From Clostridiales bacterium (lineage in GTDB: Bacteria; Bacillota; Clostridia; WRLR01), in NCBI GenBank assembly GCA_031287655.1, contig JAITSR010000363.1, positions 1 to 14,201 on the forward strand: a stretch of DNA of 14,201 nt. Reading direction: 5' to 3'. Of this stretch, positions 7,187 to 13,891 are shown piece by piece; within the stretch, counting starts at the first letter, position 1; every line of letters starts with the position of its first letter. The position numbers were made by a program, and so were the translations under genes. The notes under the pieces are model-generated. The model was not told where the DNA came from and searched no databases. It saw only the letters and a list, made by a program, of their open reading frames with translations.

Positions 7187-7301
7187 ATAGTCTCCATTGC
7201 CCCCATTACCTCATTACCTCATTATCTCCGTTGTCCCCAGTGCCTCCATTGCCTCCATTACCACCATTATCTCCACTGCATCCGCCGCTTCCAGTGTCTC
7301 C
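7187..7301 (-). repeat. 13-unit, 9-nt degenerate tandem array between hisC and hisB
   Basis: Read on the minus strand, 115 nt divide without remainder into thirteen units. The units are GGAGACACT, GGAAGCGGC, GGATGCAGT, GGAGATAAT, GGTGGTAAT, GGAGGCAAT, GGAGGCACT, GGGGACAAC, GGAGATAAT, GAGGTAAT, GAGGTAAT, GGGGGCAAT and GGAGACTAT. Eleven are 9 nt and two have lost a G (8 nt). The consensus is close to GGAGRYAAT. Most units contain GGAG or a near match, so the array is effectively a string of SD cores. The last unit sits 3 nt from the hisB ATG, its GGAG 8 nt away. The array begins 44 nt after the hisC stop. Confidence 0.9.
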
Positions 7302-7307
7302 TTGCAT
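7206..7307 (-). other. Candidate 33-codon micro-ORF within the repeat array
   Basis: An ATG at 7307-7305 opens a frame across the array, starting MQGDTGSGGCSGDN and continuing with GGN, GGT and GDN triplets. It ends NEVMR before a TAA at 7208-7206. There is no clear SD, so translation is doubtful. It is listed because its composition and ending resemble the HisA tail (ending NEVRK). It could be a fossil coding tail, a leader-type peptide or a chance reading of the repeat. Confidence 0.25.
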
Positions 7308-7345
7308 CGGTCGTCTCTGACGCCTTTGTTACTTCCGCTCGATTT

Positions 7346-8413
7346 TTACGCGCTCTCCCGCATGATCGCGTCGGTAGCAATGAGCAGCGCGCGCATTTGA
7401 TCTTCCGTACCGATCGTAATCCGCACATACGCGTCGATGCGCGCGCGCCGAAAATGCCGCACAAGCACGCCACGCTCCTTTAGCGCGAGGTAATAGGCCT
7501 CGCCGCCCATGAAATTGGGCCGCGCGAACAGAAAGTTCGCGGCGCTCGGCAGCACCGTAAAGCCGCGGCGCGCAAGTTCCCCGGCTGTGGCCGCGCGCGT
7601 CGCCTTGATCGCGCCGACGCATGTTTCATAATAGCCCGTATCCCGCACGGCGGCCGCCGCCGCGAGTAAGGAGAGCCGGTTGACATTGTAGGGGTTGAAC
7701 GAGAACTTCATCTGATTCAAGTCCGAGATCAGCGCGGGATTGCCGACCGCGTAGCCGATGCGCGCGCCCGCGAGGTTCCGCGACTTGCTCATCGTCTGCA
7801 CGACGACGAGGTTCTCATAGCGCGCGATCAGGGGTATGACGCTCTGCGCGCCGAACGCGGCGTAGGCCTCGTCGATCACGACGACATGCCGCGGGTTCTC
7901 GCGCAGAATATCCTCGATCGCGCCGAGCTCGAGCGCCTGTCCGGTCGGGGCGTTCGGGTTCGCGAGGAACAATGTTCCGCCCGCTGGGCAAAACCGTTTC
8001 GGATCGATGCGGAGCTGGTCGTCAAGCGGAACCACGCGGGAGGGGACGCAGAAAACCCGCGCGAACACTTCATAAAAGCCGTAGGTGATGTCCGCGAACA
8101 CGGCGGGCGTCTCCGGATCGCAGAACGCCAAAAAACAGAACGCGAGGATTTCATCCGAGCCGTTGCCAAGGATCATACGCTCCGGCGTGAGGCCAAAGGA
8201 GGCGGCGAGCGCGGCGGAAGCGACGCGCGTGTCTGGGTCCGGGTAGAGGTTCAGCCGCCCCGCCTCGTCGCGGGAGAGCGCGTCCAGCACGCCGGGCGCG
8301 GGCGGGAAGGGGCTCTCGTTCGTGTTCAGTTTGATGTAGGAGCGGTCCTGAGGCTGCTCGCCGGGCGTGTAAGCCCGCATATCATCAAAACGGCGGGAGA
8401 GATATTTTGACAT
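7346..8413 (-). CDS. hisC: Histidinol-phosphate aminotransferase
   Basis: HisC is a PLP-dependent class I/II aminotransferase that converts imidazole acetol phosphate and glutamate to histidinol phosphate. The 355 residues show IKLNTNESPFPP (27-38), NLYPDP (55-60), the ANPNAPTG loop with Asn154, DEAY with Asp181 and the Schiff-base lysine Lys210 in TMSKSRNLAGARIGY. Arginine in AYVRITIGT near the C terminus should bind the substrate carboxylate. The order and length are standard. The ATG at 8413 follows AAAGGAGA, which itself starts at the hisD stop codon, leaving an 11-nt gap. The C terminus (MRESA) is close to the family end, and the 162 nt that follow are repeat sequence, not aminotransferase. 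Confidence 0.96.
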   Translation of the reverse strand: MSKYLSRRFDDMRAYTPGEQPQDRSYIKLNTNESPFPPAPGVLDALSRDEAGRLNLYPDPDTRVASAALAASFGLTPERMILGNGSDEILAFCFLAFCDPETPAVFADITYGFYEVFARVFCVPSRVVPLDDQLRIDPKRFCPAGGTLFLANPNAPTGQALELGAIEDILRENPRHVVVIDEAYAAFGAQSVIPLIARYENLVVVQTMSKSRNLAGARIGYAVGNPALISDLNQMKFSFNPYNVNRLSLLAAAAAVRDTGYYETCVGAIKATRAATAGELARRGFTVLPSAANFLFARPNFMGGEAYYLALKERGVLVRHFRRARIDAYVRITIGTEDQMRALLIATDAIMRESA

Positions 8414-8424
8414 GAACGTCTCCT

Positions 8425-9738
8425 TTATCGGTCGTCCGCGAGGCGGATTTCCGCGCTGCGCGCGTGCGCCTCGAGCTGTTCGGCGCGCGCGAACCGCGCG
8501 ACATGCTCCGCGTCCGCGCGCAGCGCGTCTTTTGTATAATAGAGGAACGACGACTTTTTTACAAAGTCGTCGACCGAGAGCGGCGACGAAAAGCGCGCCG
8601 CGCCGTTGGTCGGCAGCGTGTGGTTCGGGCCGGCGAAGTAGTCGCCGAGCGCCTCGGGCGCGTAGTGCCCGAGAAAGACGCTGCCCGCGTGCAAAATCGC
8701 GCCGAGCAGCGCAAACGGGTCCTTTACGCAGAGCTCGAGGTGCTCCGGCGCAATCGCGTTGCTGATCTCGGCCGCCTCGGAGAGGGAGGCGATGACGGCG
8801 ATCCGGCCGTTTTCTTCGATGGAGCGCCGGGCGATCTCGCGGCGAGGCAGCGAGACAAGCTGCCGGGCGAGCTCCGCGCGGACGGCCTCGGCGAACGGGG
8901 CGCTGGTCGTCAGGAGGATCGCGGCGGCCATCGCGTCGTGCTCCGCCTGCGAGAGCAGATCCGCCGCGGCAAAGCGCGCGTTCGCGCTCTCGTCGGCGAT
9001 GATCAGAATTTCGCTTGGCCCCGCGATCATCTCGATGTCGACGAGACCGTAGAGCTGCCGCTTTGCGGTTTGGACGTAGACATTGCCGGGTCCGGTGATT
9101 TTGTCGACGCGCGGGACGGAGACCGTGCCATACGCGAGCGCCGCGACGGCCTGCGCTCCGCCCATGCGGAAAATCCGGTCGACGCCCGCGACCTTTGCGG
9201 CGGCGAGGATTGTCGGCGCGCAGCGCCCGTCCTTCTGCGGCGGCGAGGCCAAAATCAGCTCCTTGACGCCCGCGAGCTTTGCCGGGATCGCGTTCATCAA
9301 AAGGGTGCTCGGGTAGACCGCCGTGCCGCCGGGGATATACAGGCCGACGCGGTCGAGCGGGATTACGCGCTGGCCGGACACGATGCCGCCGCGCTCGTCA
9401 TGGACGGAAAAGCCCTGCCGCACCTGACGTTCATGGAAGCGGCGAATGTTTTCGGCCGCGCGGGTCATCGTATCCAAGAGCCCCGGATTCTCCGCCGCAA
9501 CCTGAGACGCGGCCGATTCGATCTCCGAAGGGTCGACCGCGAGGGAGGAAATCTCCACACCGTCAAAACGCCGCGTGTATTCGAGTACCGCGTCGTCGCC
9601 GCGCGCGTACACGTCCGCGAGGATTTCGGCGACGGCATGTTCCGCGGCCTCGTTTTTTGCGCCAAAACGCGTCCGGAGCCGCTCGGGCGTGACCTCCGCG
9701 CCGCGCAGGATTGGGATCGCGAGTTCTGTGTCAGACAT
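8425..9738 (-). CDS. hisD: Histidinol dehydrogenase
   Basis: HisD carries out the last two steps, oxidising L-histidinol through histidinal to L-histidine with two NAD. The 437-residue protein contains VGLYIPGGTAVYPST (131-145), GPGNVYVQTAKR (216-227), IEMIAGPSEILI (235-246) and SQAEHD with zinc ligands Gln264 and His267. It also has catalytic Glu332/His333 in APEHLEL, Asp366 in ALGDYFAGPNHTLPT, and the C-terminal zinc ligand His425 in QLEAH. The start at 9738 was chosen over an upstream in-frame ATG at 9768, which would overlap hisG by 26 nt. AAAGGAAAGGA lies 7 nt upstream of 9738, and the gap to the hisG stop is 4 nt. No insertion or missing key residue is seen. Confidence 0.97.
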   Translation of the reverse strand: MSDTELAIPILRGAEVTPERLRTRFGAKNEAAEHAVAEILADVYARGDDAVLEYTRRFDGVEISSLAVDPSEIESAASQVAAENPGLLDTMTRAAENIRRFHERQVRQGFSVHDERGGIVSGQRVIPLDRVGLYIPGGTAVYPSTLLMNAIPAKLAGVKELILASPPQKDGRCAPTILAAAKVAGVDRIFRMGGAQAVAALAYGTVSVPRVDKITGPGNVYVQTAKRQLYGLVDIEMIAGPSEILIIADESANARFAAADLLSQAEHDAMAAAILLTTSAPFAEAVRAELARQLVSLPRREIARRSIEENGRIAVIASLSEAAEISNAIAPEHLELCVKDPFALLGAILHAGSVFLGHYAPEALGDYFAGPNHTLPTNGAARFSSPLSVDDFVKKSSFLYYTKDALRADAEHVARFARAEQLEAHARSAEIRLADDR

Positions 9739-9742
9739 TGTT

Positions 9743-10363
9743 TTATCCTTTCCTTTCCGACAGGGCAAACAGCATCGGGTCGATCTCGCCCCGCTTGAAT
9801 TTATAGCTGCTGATGTTTGCGATCAGGCGCGCGGAGCTCGGCGCGATCGTTTGGCGAACGGAGAGGTTGTTTTCGCGCAGCGTCGAGCCCGTCTCCACGA
9901 CGTCCACAATCACGTCGGAGAGTCCGAGCAGCGGGGCGAGCTCAATCGAGCCGTTCAGCTTAATCACGTCGATGTCCCGGTTCATATGCGCATAGTACCG
10001 GCGCGCGACGTTCGGATATTTTGTCGCGACGCGCAGAATCCGGTCGGGGTCCTCCGTGTAGCCGTTCGGCGCGGCGACCGCGAGCGCGCATACGCCGAGC
10101 CCGAGGTCCAAAAGCTCATAGACGTCCGGCCCCGTTTCGAGCAGGACGTCCTTGCCGACGACGCCGATGTCCGCCGCGCCGCGCTCGACATAGACGGCGA
10201 CGTCCTGCGGTTTGATCAGAAGATAGCGGACGCCGTTCGCCTCGTCCGCGAATACGAGCTTGCGGCTCTCGTTTTGCAGCGCGTCGCAGCGGTATCCGAC
10301 GGACGCGAACAGCTCGTAAACCCGGTCGCCCATGCGGCCCTTGGGCAGCGCGATGTTAATCAT
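9743..10363 (-). CDS. hisG: ATP phosphoribosyltransferase, short catalytic subunit
   Basis: HisG condenses ATP and PRPP in the first, committed step of histidine synthesis. At 206 residues it is the short form (HisG-S), which lacks the C-terminal ACT-like regulatory domain and needs HisZ for activity and histidine feedback. The visible motifs are MINIALPKGRMGD at the N terminus, the RVATKYPN segment (111-118) and the PRPP-binding loop DVVETGSTLREN (154-165). The start at 10363 is supported by GGAGG 5 nt upstream. A possible ATG at 10375 would place that SD inside the gene. The gene overlaps the hisZ end by 8 nt (ATGATTAA), which suggests coupled translation of the two partner subunits. Confidence 0.97.
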   Translation of the reverse strand: MINIALPKGRMGDRVYELFASVGYRCDALQNESRKLVFADEANGVRYLLIKPQDVAVYVERGAADIGVVGKDVLLETGPDVYELLDLGLGVCALAVAAPNGYTEDPDRILRVATKYPNVARRYYAHMNRDIDVIKLNGSIELAPLLGLSDVIVDVVETGSTLRENNLSVRQTIAPSSARLIANISSYKFKRGEIDPMLFALSERKG

Positions 10364-11609
10364 GCGTACCTCCATACGGGCGCGGTTTTTCGACTAAGGT
10401 CCCGTCCGCGGCGAGGTCGTATACGACGCGGGCGGCCTCAGTCCCGTCCGCGTCGCCGATCGCTTGGGCGCGGACGCGCAAGCCCTTTGTGATCAGGCCT
10501 TCGACGGCTCTCCGGAGCAGCGCGGGCGAGGCGTGCTCCGGGTAGAGCACAACGGCGTCGCAATCGGAACACATGGGTTGGGGCAGCGACGCCTCCACCT
10601 CATCCAGATAGACCGCAAAACCAATCGCCTCAAGGTCTGCGACGCCCATGCGCCGGAGCAGCGGGTCGTAGCGCCCGCCGGAGAGCACCGCGCGCGGCGC
10701 GCTCCTGACATAGCCGCGGAACATCAGGCCGTTGTAGTACGCGCTGTCGAGCGCCAGTGAGAAATCGAGCCGCAGGGATTTTGCGAGCGGGTCGCCGTCA
10801 AAGACGTCAAACAAAGCCGCGAGCTCATCCGCCGCCGCGCGCATCGGCCCGTTCACGGCGAGCCGCCGCACCTCGGCCATCGCCCCGGCGAGACCGTTCC
10901 CGCCGCTCATACCATTCCCGTCTCCGACGTTATTCCCGCCGTTCCCGCCGCGCCTGCCGCTCATGCTATTCCCGTCGTCACGCATACCGCCTCCGCCGCC
11001 GAGTGAGAGCAGCGCCGAGAGCGACTCGCCCTGCGCCGCGTCGATTCCGTGAGCCAAGAGCAGCGCGGCGAGCTCATGGCGGTTTTTTGTCTCAATGCAC
11101 CGCAGAATGTCCCGCTTTGCCTCGCGCGACGCATTTACGCTTTCAAAAAGGCCCGAAAGAAAGCCGTTATGCGAGACGTCCAAAATGAAATCGTCTTCGA
11201 TACAGGCAAGGCTTTTGAGTGCGAGCGTCACGAGCTCCGCGTCCGTATGCGCCGTGACGCGCCCGATATATTCGACCCCGATTTGCGCGATCTCGCGGTA
11301 TTCGTGCGCCTCACGCGAGGGGCGGTAAATGCTCTCGCTGTAATAGAGGCGCTCCGGCGCGGCCTTTGTCGCGCGCGTGCGCTTTACAATGCTCATCGTC
11401 ACGTCGGGCTTTAGCGCCATCAGCTTGCCGTCGAGGTCCGTAAACGTGAGGATTTGGCCGCTCGGCAGAAAGTCCTTGTGCTCCGTATAAAAATCGTATT
11501 CCTCAAATTTTCCCATGCGGTATTTCCGATACCCGTATTGCTCGTAGATACCGCGCAGAAGATATGCCGCCTGCTCGCTCTTGTGCAGCCGCTCCAGCTG
11601 TAGTTCCAA
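10356..11609 (-). CDS. hisZ: ATP phosphoribosyltransferase regulatory subunit HisZ with a low-complexity insertion
   Basis: HisZ is a class II histidyl-tRNA-synthetase-like paralogue that forms a complex with short HisG and confers activity and histidine regulation. The 417-residue protein starts LERLHKSEQAAYLLRGIYEQ and contains synthetase-like motif 2 sequence (TDLDGKLMALKPDVTMSIVKRT, in two parts around residues 57-78), ERLYYSESIYR and YYNGLMFRGY. LSGGRYDPLLRRMG lies near residues 309-322. Residues 204-241 are a Gly/Asn/Ser/Asp/Met-rich insertion between the helical and catalytic parts. The start codon is TTG at 11609 with AAGGA about 7 nt upstream. No ATG fits the conserved N terminus. 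It follows the nucleoside hydrolase by 80 nt and overlaps hisG. Confidence 0.93.
   Translation of the reverse strand: MELQLERLHKSEQAAYLLRGIYEQYGYRKYRMGKFEEYDFYTEHKDFLPSGQILTFTDLDGKLMALKPDVTMSIVKRTRATKAAPERLYYSESIYRPSREAHEYREIAQIGVEYIGRVTAHTDAELVTLALKSLACIEDDFILDVSHNGFLSGLFESVNASREAKRDILRCIETKNRHELAALLLAHGIDAAQGESLSALLSLGGGGGMRDDGNSMSGRRGGNGGNNVGDGNGMSGGNGLAGAMAEVRRLAVNGPMRAAADELAALFDVFDGDPLAKSLRLDFSLALDSAYYNGLMFRGYVRSAPRAVLSGGRYDPLLRRMGVADLEAIGFAVYLDEVEASLPQPMCSDCDAVVLYPEHASPALLRRAVEGLITKGLRVRAQAIGDADGTEAARVVYDLAADGTLVEKPRPYGGTHD
10887..11000 (-). repeat. Gly/Asn-rich tandem-repeat insertion in HisZ
   Basis: Codons 204-241 fall into a 9-nt rhythm with a 27-nt higher-order period. GACGGGAATAGCATGAGCGG at 10957-10976 recurs 54 nt later (10903-10922) as GACGGGAATGGTATGAGCGG, two mismatches in 20. 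Between them are GGCGGGAAC, GGCGGGAAT and similar units. The frame is kept and conserved synthetase-like sequence resumes after it. Confidence 0.85.
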
Positions 11610-11630
11610 ATGAATATCCTTCCCTTTTCG

Positions 11631-11660
11631 AATACACTCTTATACACTCTTATACGCTCT
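11631..11660 (-). repeat. Three tandem decamers in the leader of hisZ
   Basis: On the minus strand, AAGAGCGTAT, AAGAGTGTAT and AAGAGTGTAT (last base differs at the end) repeat head to tail in the 80-nt gap between the nucleoside hydrolase stop and the hisZ TTG. Each junction creates a TATAAG hexamer that resembles a -10 box, but no TTGACA-like -35 lies at 16-18 bp. No promoter is called. Confidence 0.8.
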
Positions 11661-11689
11661 TTTGCTCCGCAATACAGATATTACGATCC

Positions 11690-12685
11690 TTAAAAAACGG
11701 AGAAGAAGCGGTCGAAGAAGCGCGCGGGATTTACGTCCGATGCGACCTCGCACACCGCGGGGGAAACCGCGCGGTCCGCGCCGCCCGTGTTCGCGGCGGC
11801 TTCCTCCGTAAAGACCGTGCGGCCCAGCCGCGCCTGATCCGCGAGTTCCACGCCGACGCCGCCGCGCCGGAACGTACATACGTCGTCATAGAAGATACTG
11901 ACGGCTGCGAGCGGGTCGTGAAAGGTGAGCCGCTCGCGTTCCCGGAACCACACCTCGGAAAAGTCCGCGACGACCTTTAAGACCGGGTGCGTGAAGCGCG
12001 CCGAGACTTCCGCGGACGACATCGTAACCCTTGTCGTGACATTCAGCCCGATCGAACGGTGGCGCGCGGCGGAAAAGCCGGAGGCAGAGGCGCCCTTGTC
12101 GCCCGCCGCGTCGTCCGCCGCGCCCGCAGCCAAAGCCATATCGCCCGTTACGCCGCCTGCGGCGACGTGTGCGTCATATACGATTTTGCAGGCGTGCGGG
12201 TCGCAAATCGCGTTCCACTCCATCGCGTCGCCGCCGCGCAAAAAGTCGCCGCACATCAGCACGAGGCCGCCGAGCAGGGTGACGGTTTCCGGATACGTCG
12301 CGAACAGCAGCCCGATGTTCGTCATGGGCCCGATCGCGAGCAGCGTGACCTCATGTGGGTTCGCACGGATCATATCCCGTAAAAAGGGGACCGCGCCCCC
12401 CGCCGGAAAGCCGTCTGCGTGCGGATAGCGAGAGAGCTTTTCGGCTTGCGGCGCCTTTGGCTGGCGGTTCTCGACGATCAGCGGCCTCTCCGTTCCGGGA
12501 TAGATCGGGACGGATTTGCCCGCGGCCCGGCACAGCGCGTCGCACAGCATTGCGCGCTCGCGCGCTTGACCGCTCACTGTCGTGATCCCCAAAAGCTCAC
12601 ATTCGGGTTCGCGCAGAAGATACGCGAGACAGACCGCGTCGTCAATGTCGCTGCCGATGTCGGTGTCCAGAAGAATTTTTTTCAT
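11690..12685 (-). CDS. Nucleoside hydrolase (inosine/uridine-preferring type)
   Basis: A calcium-dependent N-ribosyl hydrolase that splits nucleosides into base and ribose. The N-terminal metal-binding cluster is DTDIGSDIDDAV (Asp7, Asp9, Asp13, Asp15/16), a variant of the usual DTDPGIDDA. GPMTNI (120-124), MEWNAICDPHAC (155-166) and FHDPLAAV (255-262, His256/Asp257) complete the active site. At 331 residues it is slightly long because of an Ala/Gly-rich insertion at about 174-210. The start is uncertain: ATG at 12685 gives the canonical MKKILLDTD, while ATG at 12709 adds eight residues. Neither has a strong SD. It lies after the Ldh-type dehydrogenase and before hisZ, and substrate preference cannot be read. 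It might feed ribose or purines toward PRPP metabolism, but that is only inference from context. Confidence 0.9.
   Translation of the reverse strand: MKKILLDTDIGSDIDDAVCLAYLLREPECELLGITTVSGQARERAMLCDALCRAAGKSVPIYPGTERPLIVENRQPKAPQAEKLSRYPHADGFPAGGAVPFLRDMIRANPHEVTLLAIGPMTNIGLLFATYPETVTLLGGLVLMCGDFLRGGDAMEWNAICDPHACKIVYDAHVAAGGVTGDMALAAGAADDAAGDKGASASGFSAARHRSIGLNVTTRVTMSSAEVSARFTHPVLKVVADFSEVWFRERERLTFHDPLAAVSIFYDDVCTFRRGGVGVELADQARLGRTVFTEEAAANTGGADRAVSPAVCEVASDVNPARFFDRFFSVF
12056..12166 (-). repeat. Ala/Gly-rich insertion in the nucleoside hydrolase
   Basis: Residues 174-210 read as an Ala, Gly and Asp-rich stretch (for example ALAAGAADDAAGDKGASASG) between the IVYDA strand and the GLNVTT motif. 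Family members usually join these with a short loop. The frame continues into conserved sequence, so this is a surface-loop expansion. Confidence 0.65.
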
Positions 12686-12701
12686 AGGTCTTTCGCACCC
12701 G

Positions 12702-12755
12702 CTTTCCATTACTTTTTCCCGTTTCCCTTACTTTCAGCGGCCCTTTCCCTCACTT
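12702..12755 (-). repeat. Three imperfect purine-rich direct repeats at the dehydrogenase-hydrolase junction
   Basis: On the minus strand, AAGTGAGGGAAAG (overlapping the stop of the dehydrogenase), AAAGTAAGGGAAAC and AAAGTAATGGAAAG occur at 22- and 19-nt intervals. The third copy contains the alternative ATG at 12709. The repeats are G/A-rich and could supply weak ribosome contacts. Confidence 0.65.
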
Positions 12756-13853
12756 AAATTCGATGTCCGGCGGGAAGTAGTCCTCGCAGCGCAGGGAGAG
12801 GGCAGCCGCGATCTCTTGCATTTCCCGCAGGGTTTTCACGTTCACGGGGATCCCGGACGCGCGTTTTTCCGCGCGGCTCTCGTATTCTTTTTCGCCATGT
12901 GTGTAAATTCGGGTCTGCCCGTCCGCCTTAGGGCTTTCGCGCAGTTCCCGCAGAAACGTCGAGAAGGATTCCCGGATCACGCTCTTTTCTCCGAACAGCG
13001 CGTAGTCGATCGCGAGGAAAAAATGGGTGATGTCCGTGCGCCCCGGCTCGAGATTCAGATGGTTCGAGGTCTTGCCGCCGGACAGGACGCCGCAGAACAG
13101 GTCGACGATGATGCCGAGCCCATAACCTTTGTGGCCGCCGTAGAGTTCGGAGCTTCCGCCGAGCGGCGCTATGCCGCCCCCGGCTTTTACGATCAGATTT
13201 TTTATAATCTCGTCGGCGTCGTTGCTGCCTCTGCCTTGTACGTCGACGGCCCAACCGTCCGGAAGCGGCTTTTCATTTTTATGATAGACTTCGAGTTTGC
13301 CGCGCGGGACGACAGTCGTCGCGGCGTCATATAGAAACGGCGCAGGTTCGGCGGGGAAGGCGAGCGCGATCGGATTTGTGCCGAGCATCGCGCGTTTGCC
13401 ATAGATCGGGACGCCGATCGCCTCGGTGTTCGTCATACAGAGGCCGAGCAGGTCCTCCCGCGAGGCCATGTCGGCGTAGTATCCCGCGATTCCGTAGTGG
13501 TTGGAATTGCGCACCGCGACCATGCCGATCCCGGAGGCCTTCGCCTTTGTGATGGCGGTCTCCATCGCGCGCCTTGAGATCACCTGACCCATCGCCTTGT
13601 CCGCGTCGATCACGGCGGAAACGGGCGTTTCAGAAATGATACGCGGCGCGGCGGAGCGGTTTACAACCCCGCTGTTGATCTCATTGTGATAGCGAATCAG
13701 CCGCTGAACGCCATGAGATTCGATCCCGAACAGATCCGCGCACAGAAGTACGTCCGTAATGGTTTCGCAGTCCACAGCGGAAAATCCGTATTGGGCAAAA
13801 ACATCAAGACAAAACCGGTAAAGCCGGTCATAGGGAAGCGTTTTATAGGACAA
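12750..13853 (-). CDS. Malate/L-lactate (Ldh_2) family NAD(P)-dependent dehydrogenase
   Basis: A 2-hydroxyacid/2-imino acid oxidoreductase of the Ldh_2 family (malate, ureidoglycolate, sulfolactate and similar dehydrogenases), without a classical Rossmann motif. Family marks are ADLFGIESHGVQRL (39-52, His47), VRNSNHYGIAGYYADMA with the catalytic His119, GTNPIALAFPA (158-168) and GGHKGYGLGIIVDLFCGVLSGG around 239-260. The exact substrate is not readable. Numbering uses a TTG start at 13853, which has AGGTGG 8 nt upstream and would give the family-like N terminus (M)SYKTLPYDRL. An ATG at 13877 adds eight residues but leaves only about 8 nt of leader from the promoter and no SD. Annotation pipelines may pick the ATG. 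It is the first gene of the operon. Confidence 0.88.
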   Translation of the reverse strand: MSYKTLPYDRLYRFCLDVFAQYGFSAVDCETITDVLLCADLFGIESHGVQRLIRYHNEINSGVVNRSAAPRIISETPVSAVIDADKAMGQVISRRAMETAITKAKASGIGMVAVRNSNHYGIAGYYADMASREDLLGLCMTNTEAIGVPIYGKRAMLGTNPIALAFPAEPAPFLYDAATTVVPRGKLEVYHKNEKPLPDGWAVDVQGRGSNDADEIIKNLIVKAGGGIAPLGGSSELYGGHKGYGLGIIVDLFCGVLSGGKTSNHLNLEPGRTDITHFFLAIDYALFGEKSVIRESFSTFLRELRESPKADGQTRIYTHGEKEYESRAEKRASGIPVNVKTLREMQEIAAALSLRCEDYFPPDIEFK

Positions 13854-13891
13854 AGCACACACCACCTGTCGGTTCATCAAAAGATACGCCC

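Noticed and set aside
7187..7301. A CRISPR array in the hisC-hisB gap
   Set aside because: The units are 8-9 nt and head-to-tail without unique spacers, so this is a tandem repeat.
8464..9798. A 444-codon open frame on the plus strand
   Set aside because: It is exactly antisense to hisD, whose motifs are complete. High GC leaves long open antisense frames, and this one is Arg-rich with no recognisable domain or SD.
9575..10492. A 305-codon plus-strand frame
   Set aside because: It is antisense to the hisD start, hisG and the hisZ end, with shadow-like composition.
13854..13885. A T-box or His-rich leader peptide controlling the operon
   Set aside because: The predicted leader is only about 32 nt, with no T-box sequence and no run of His codons. 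The 80-nt gap before hisZ is also too short for a T-box.
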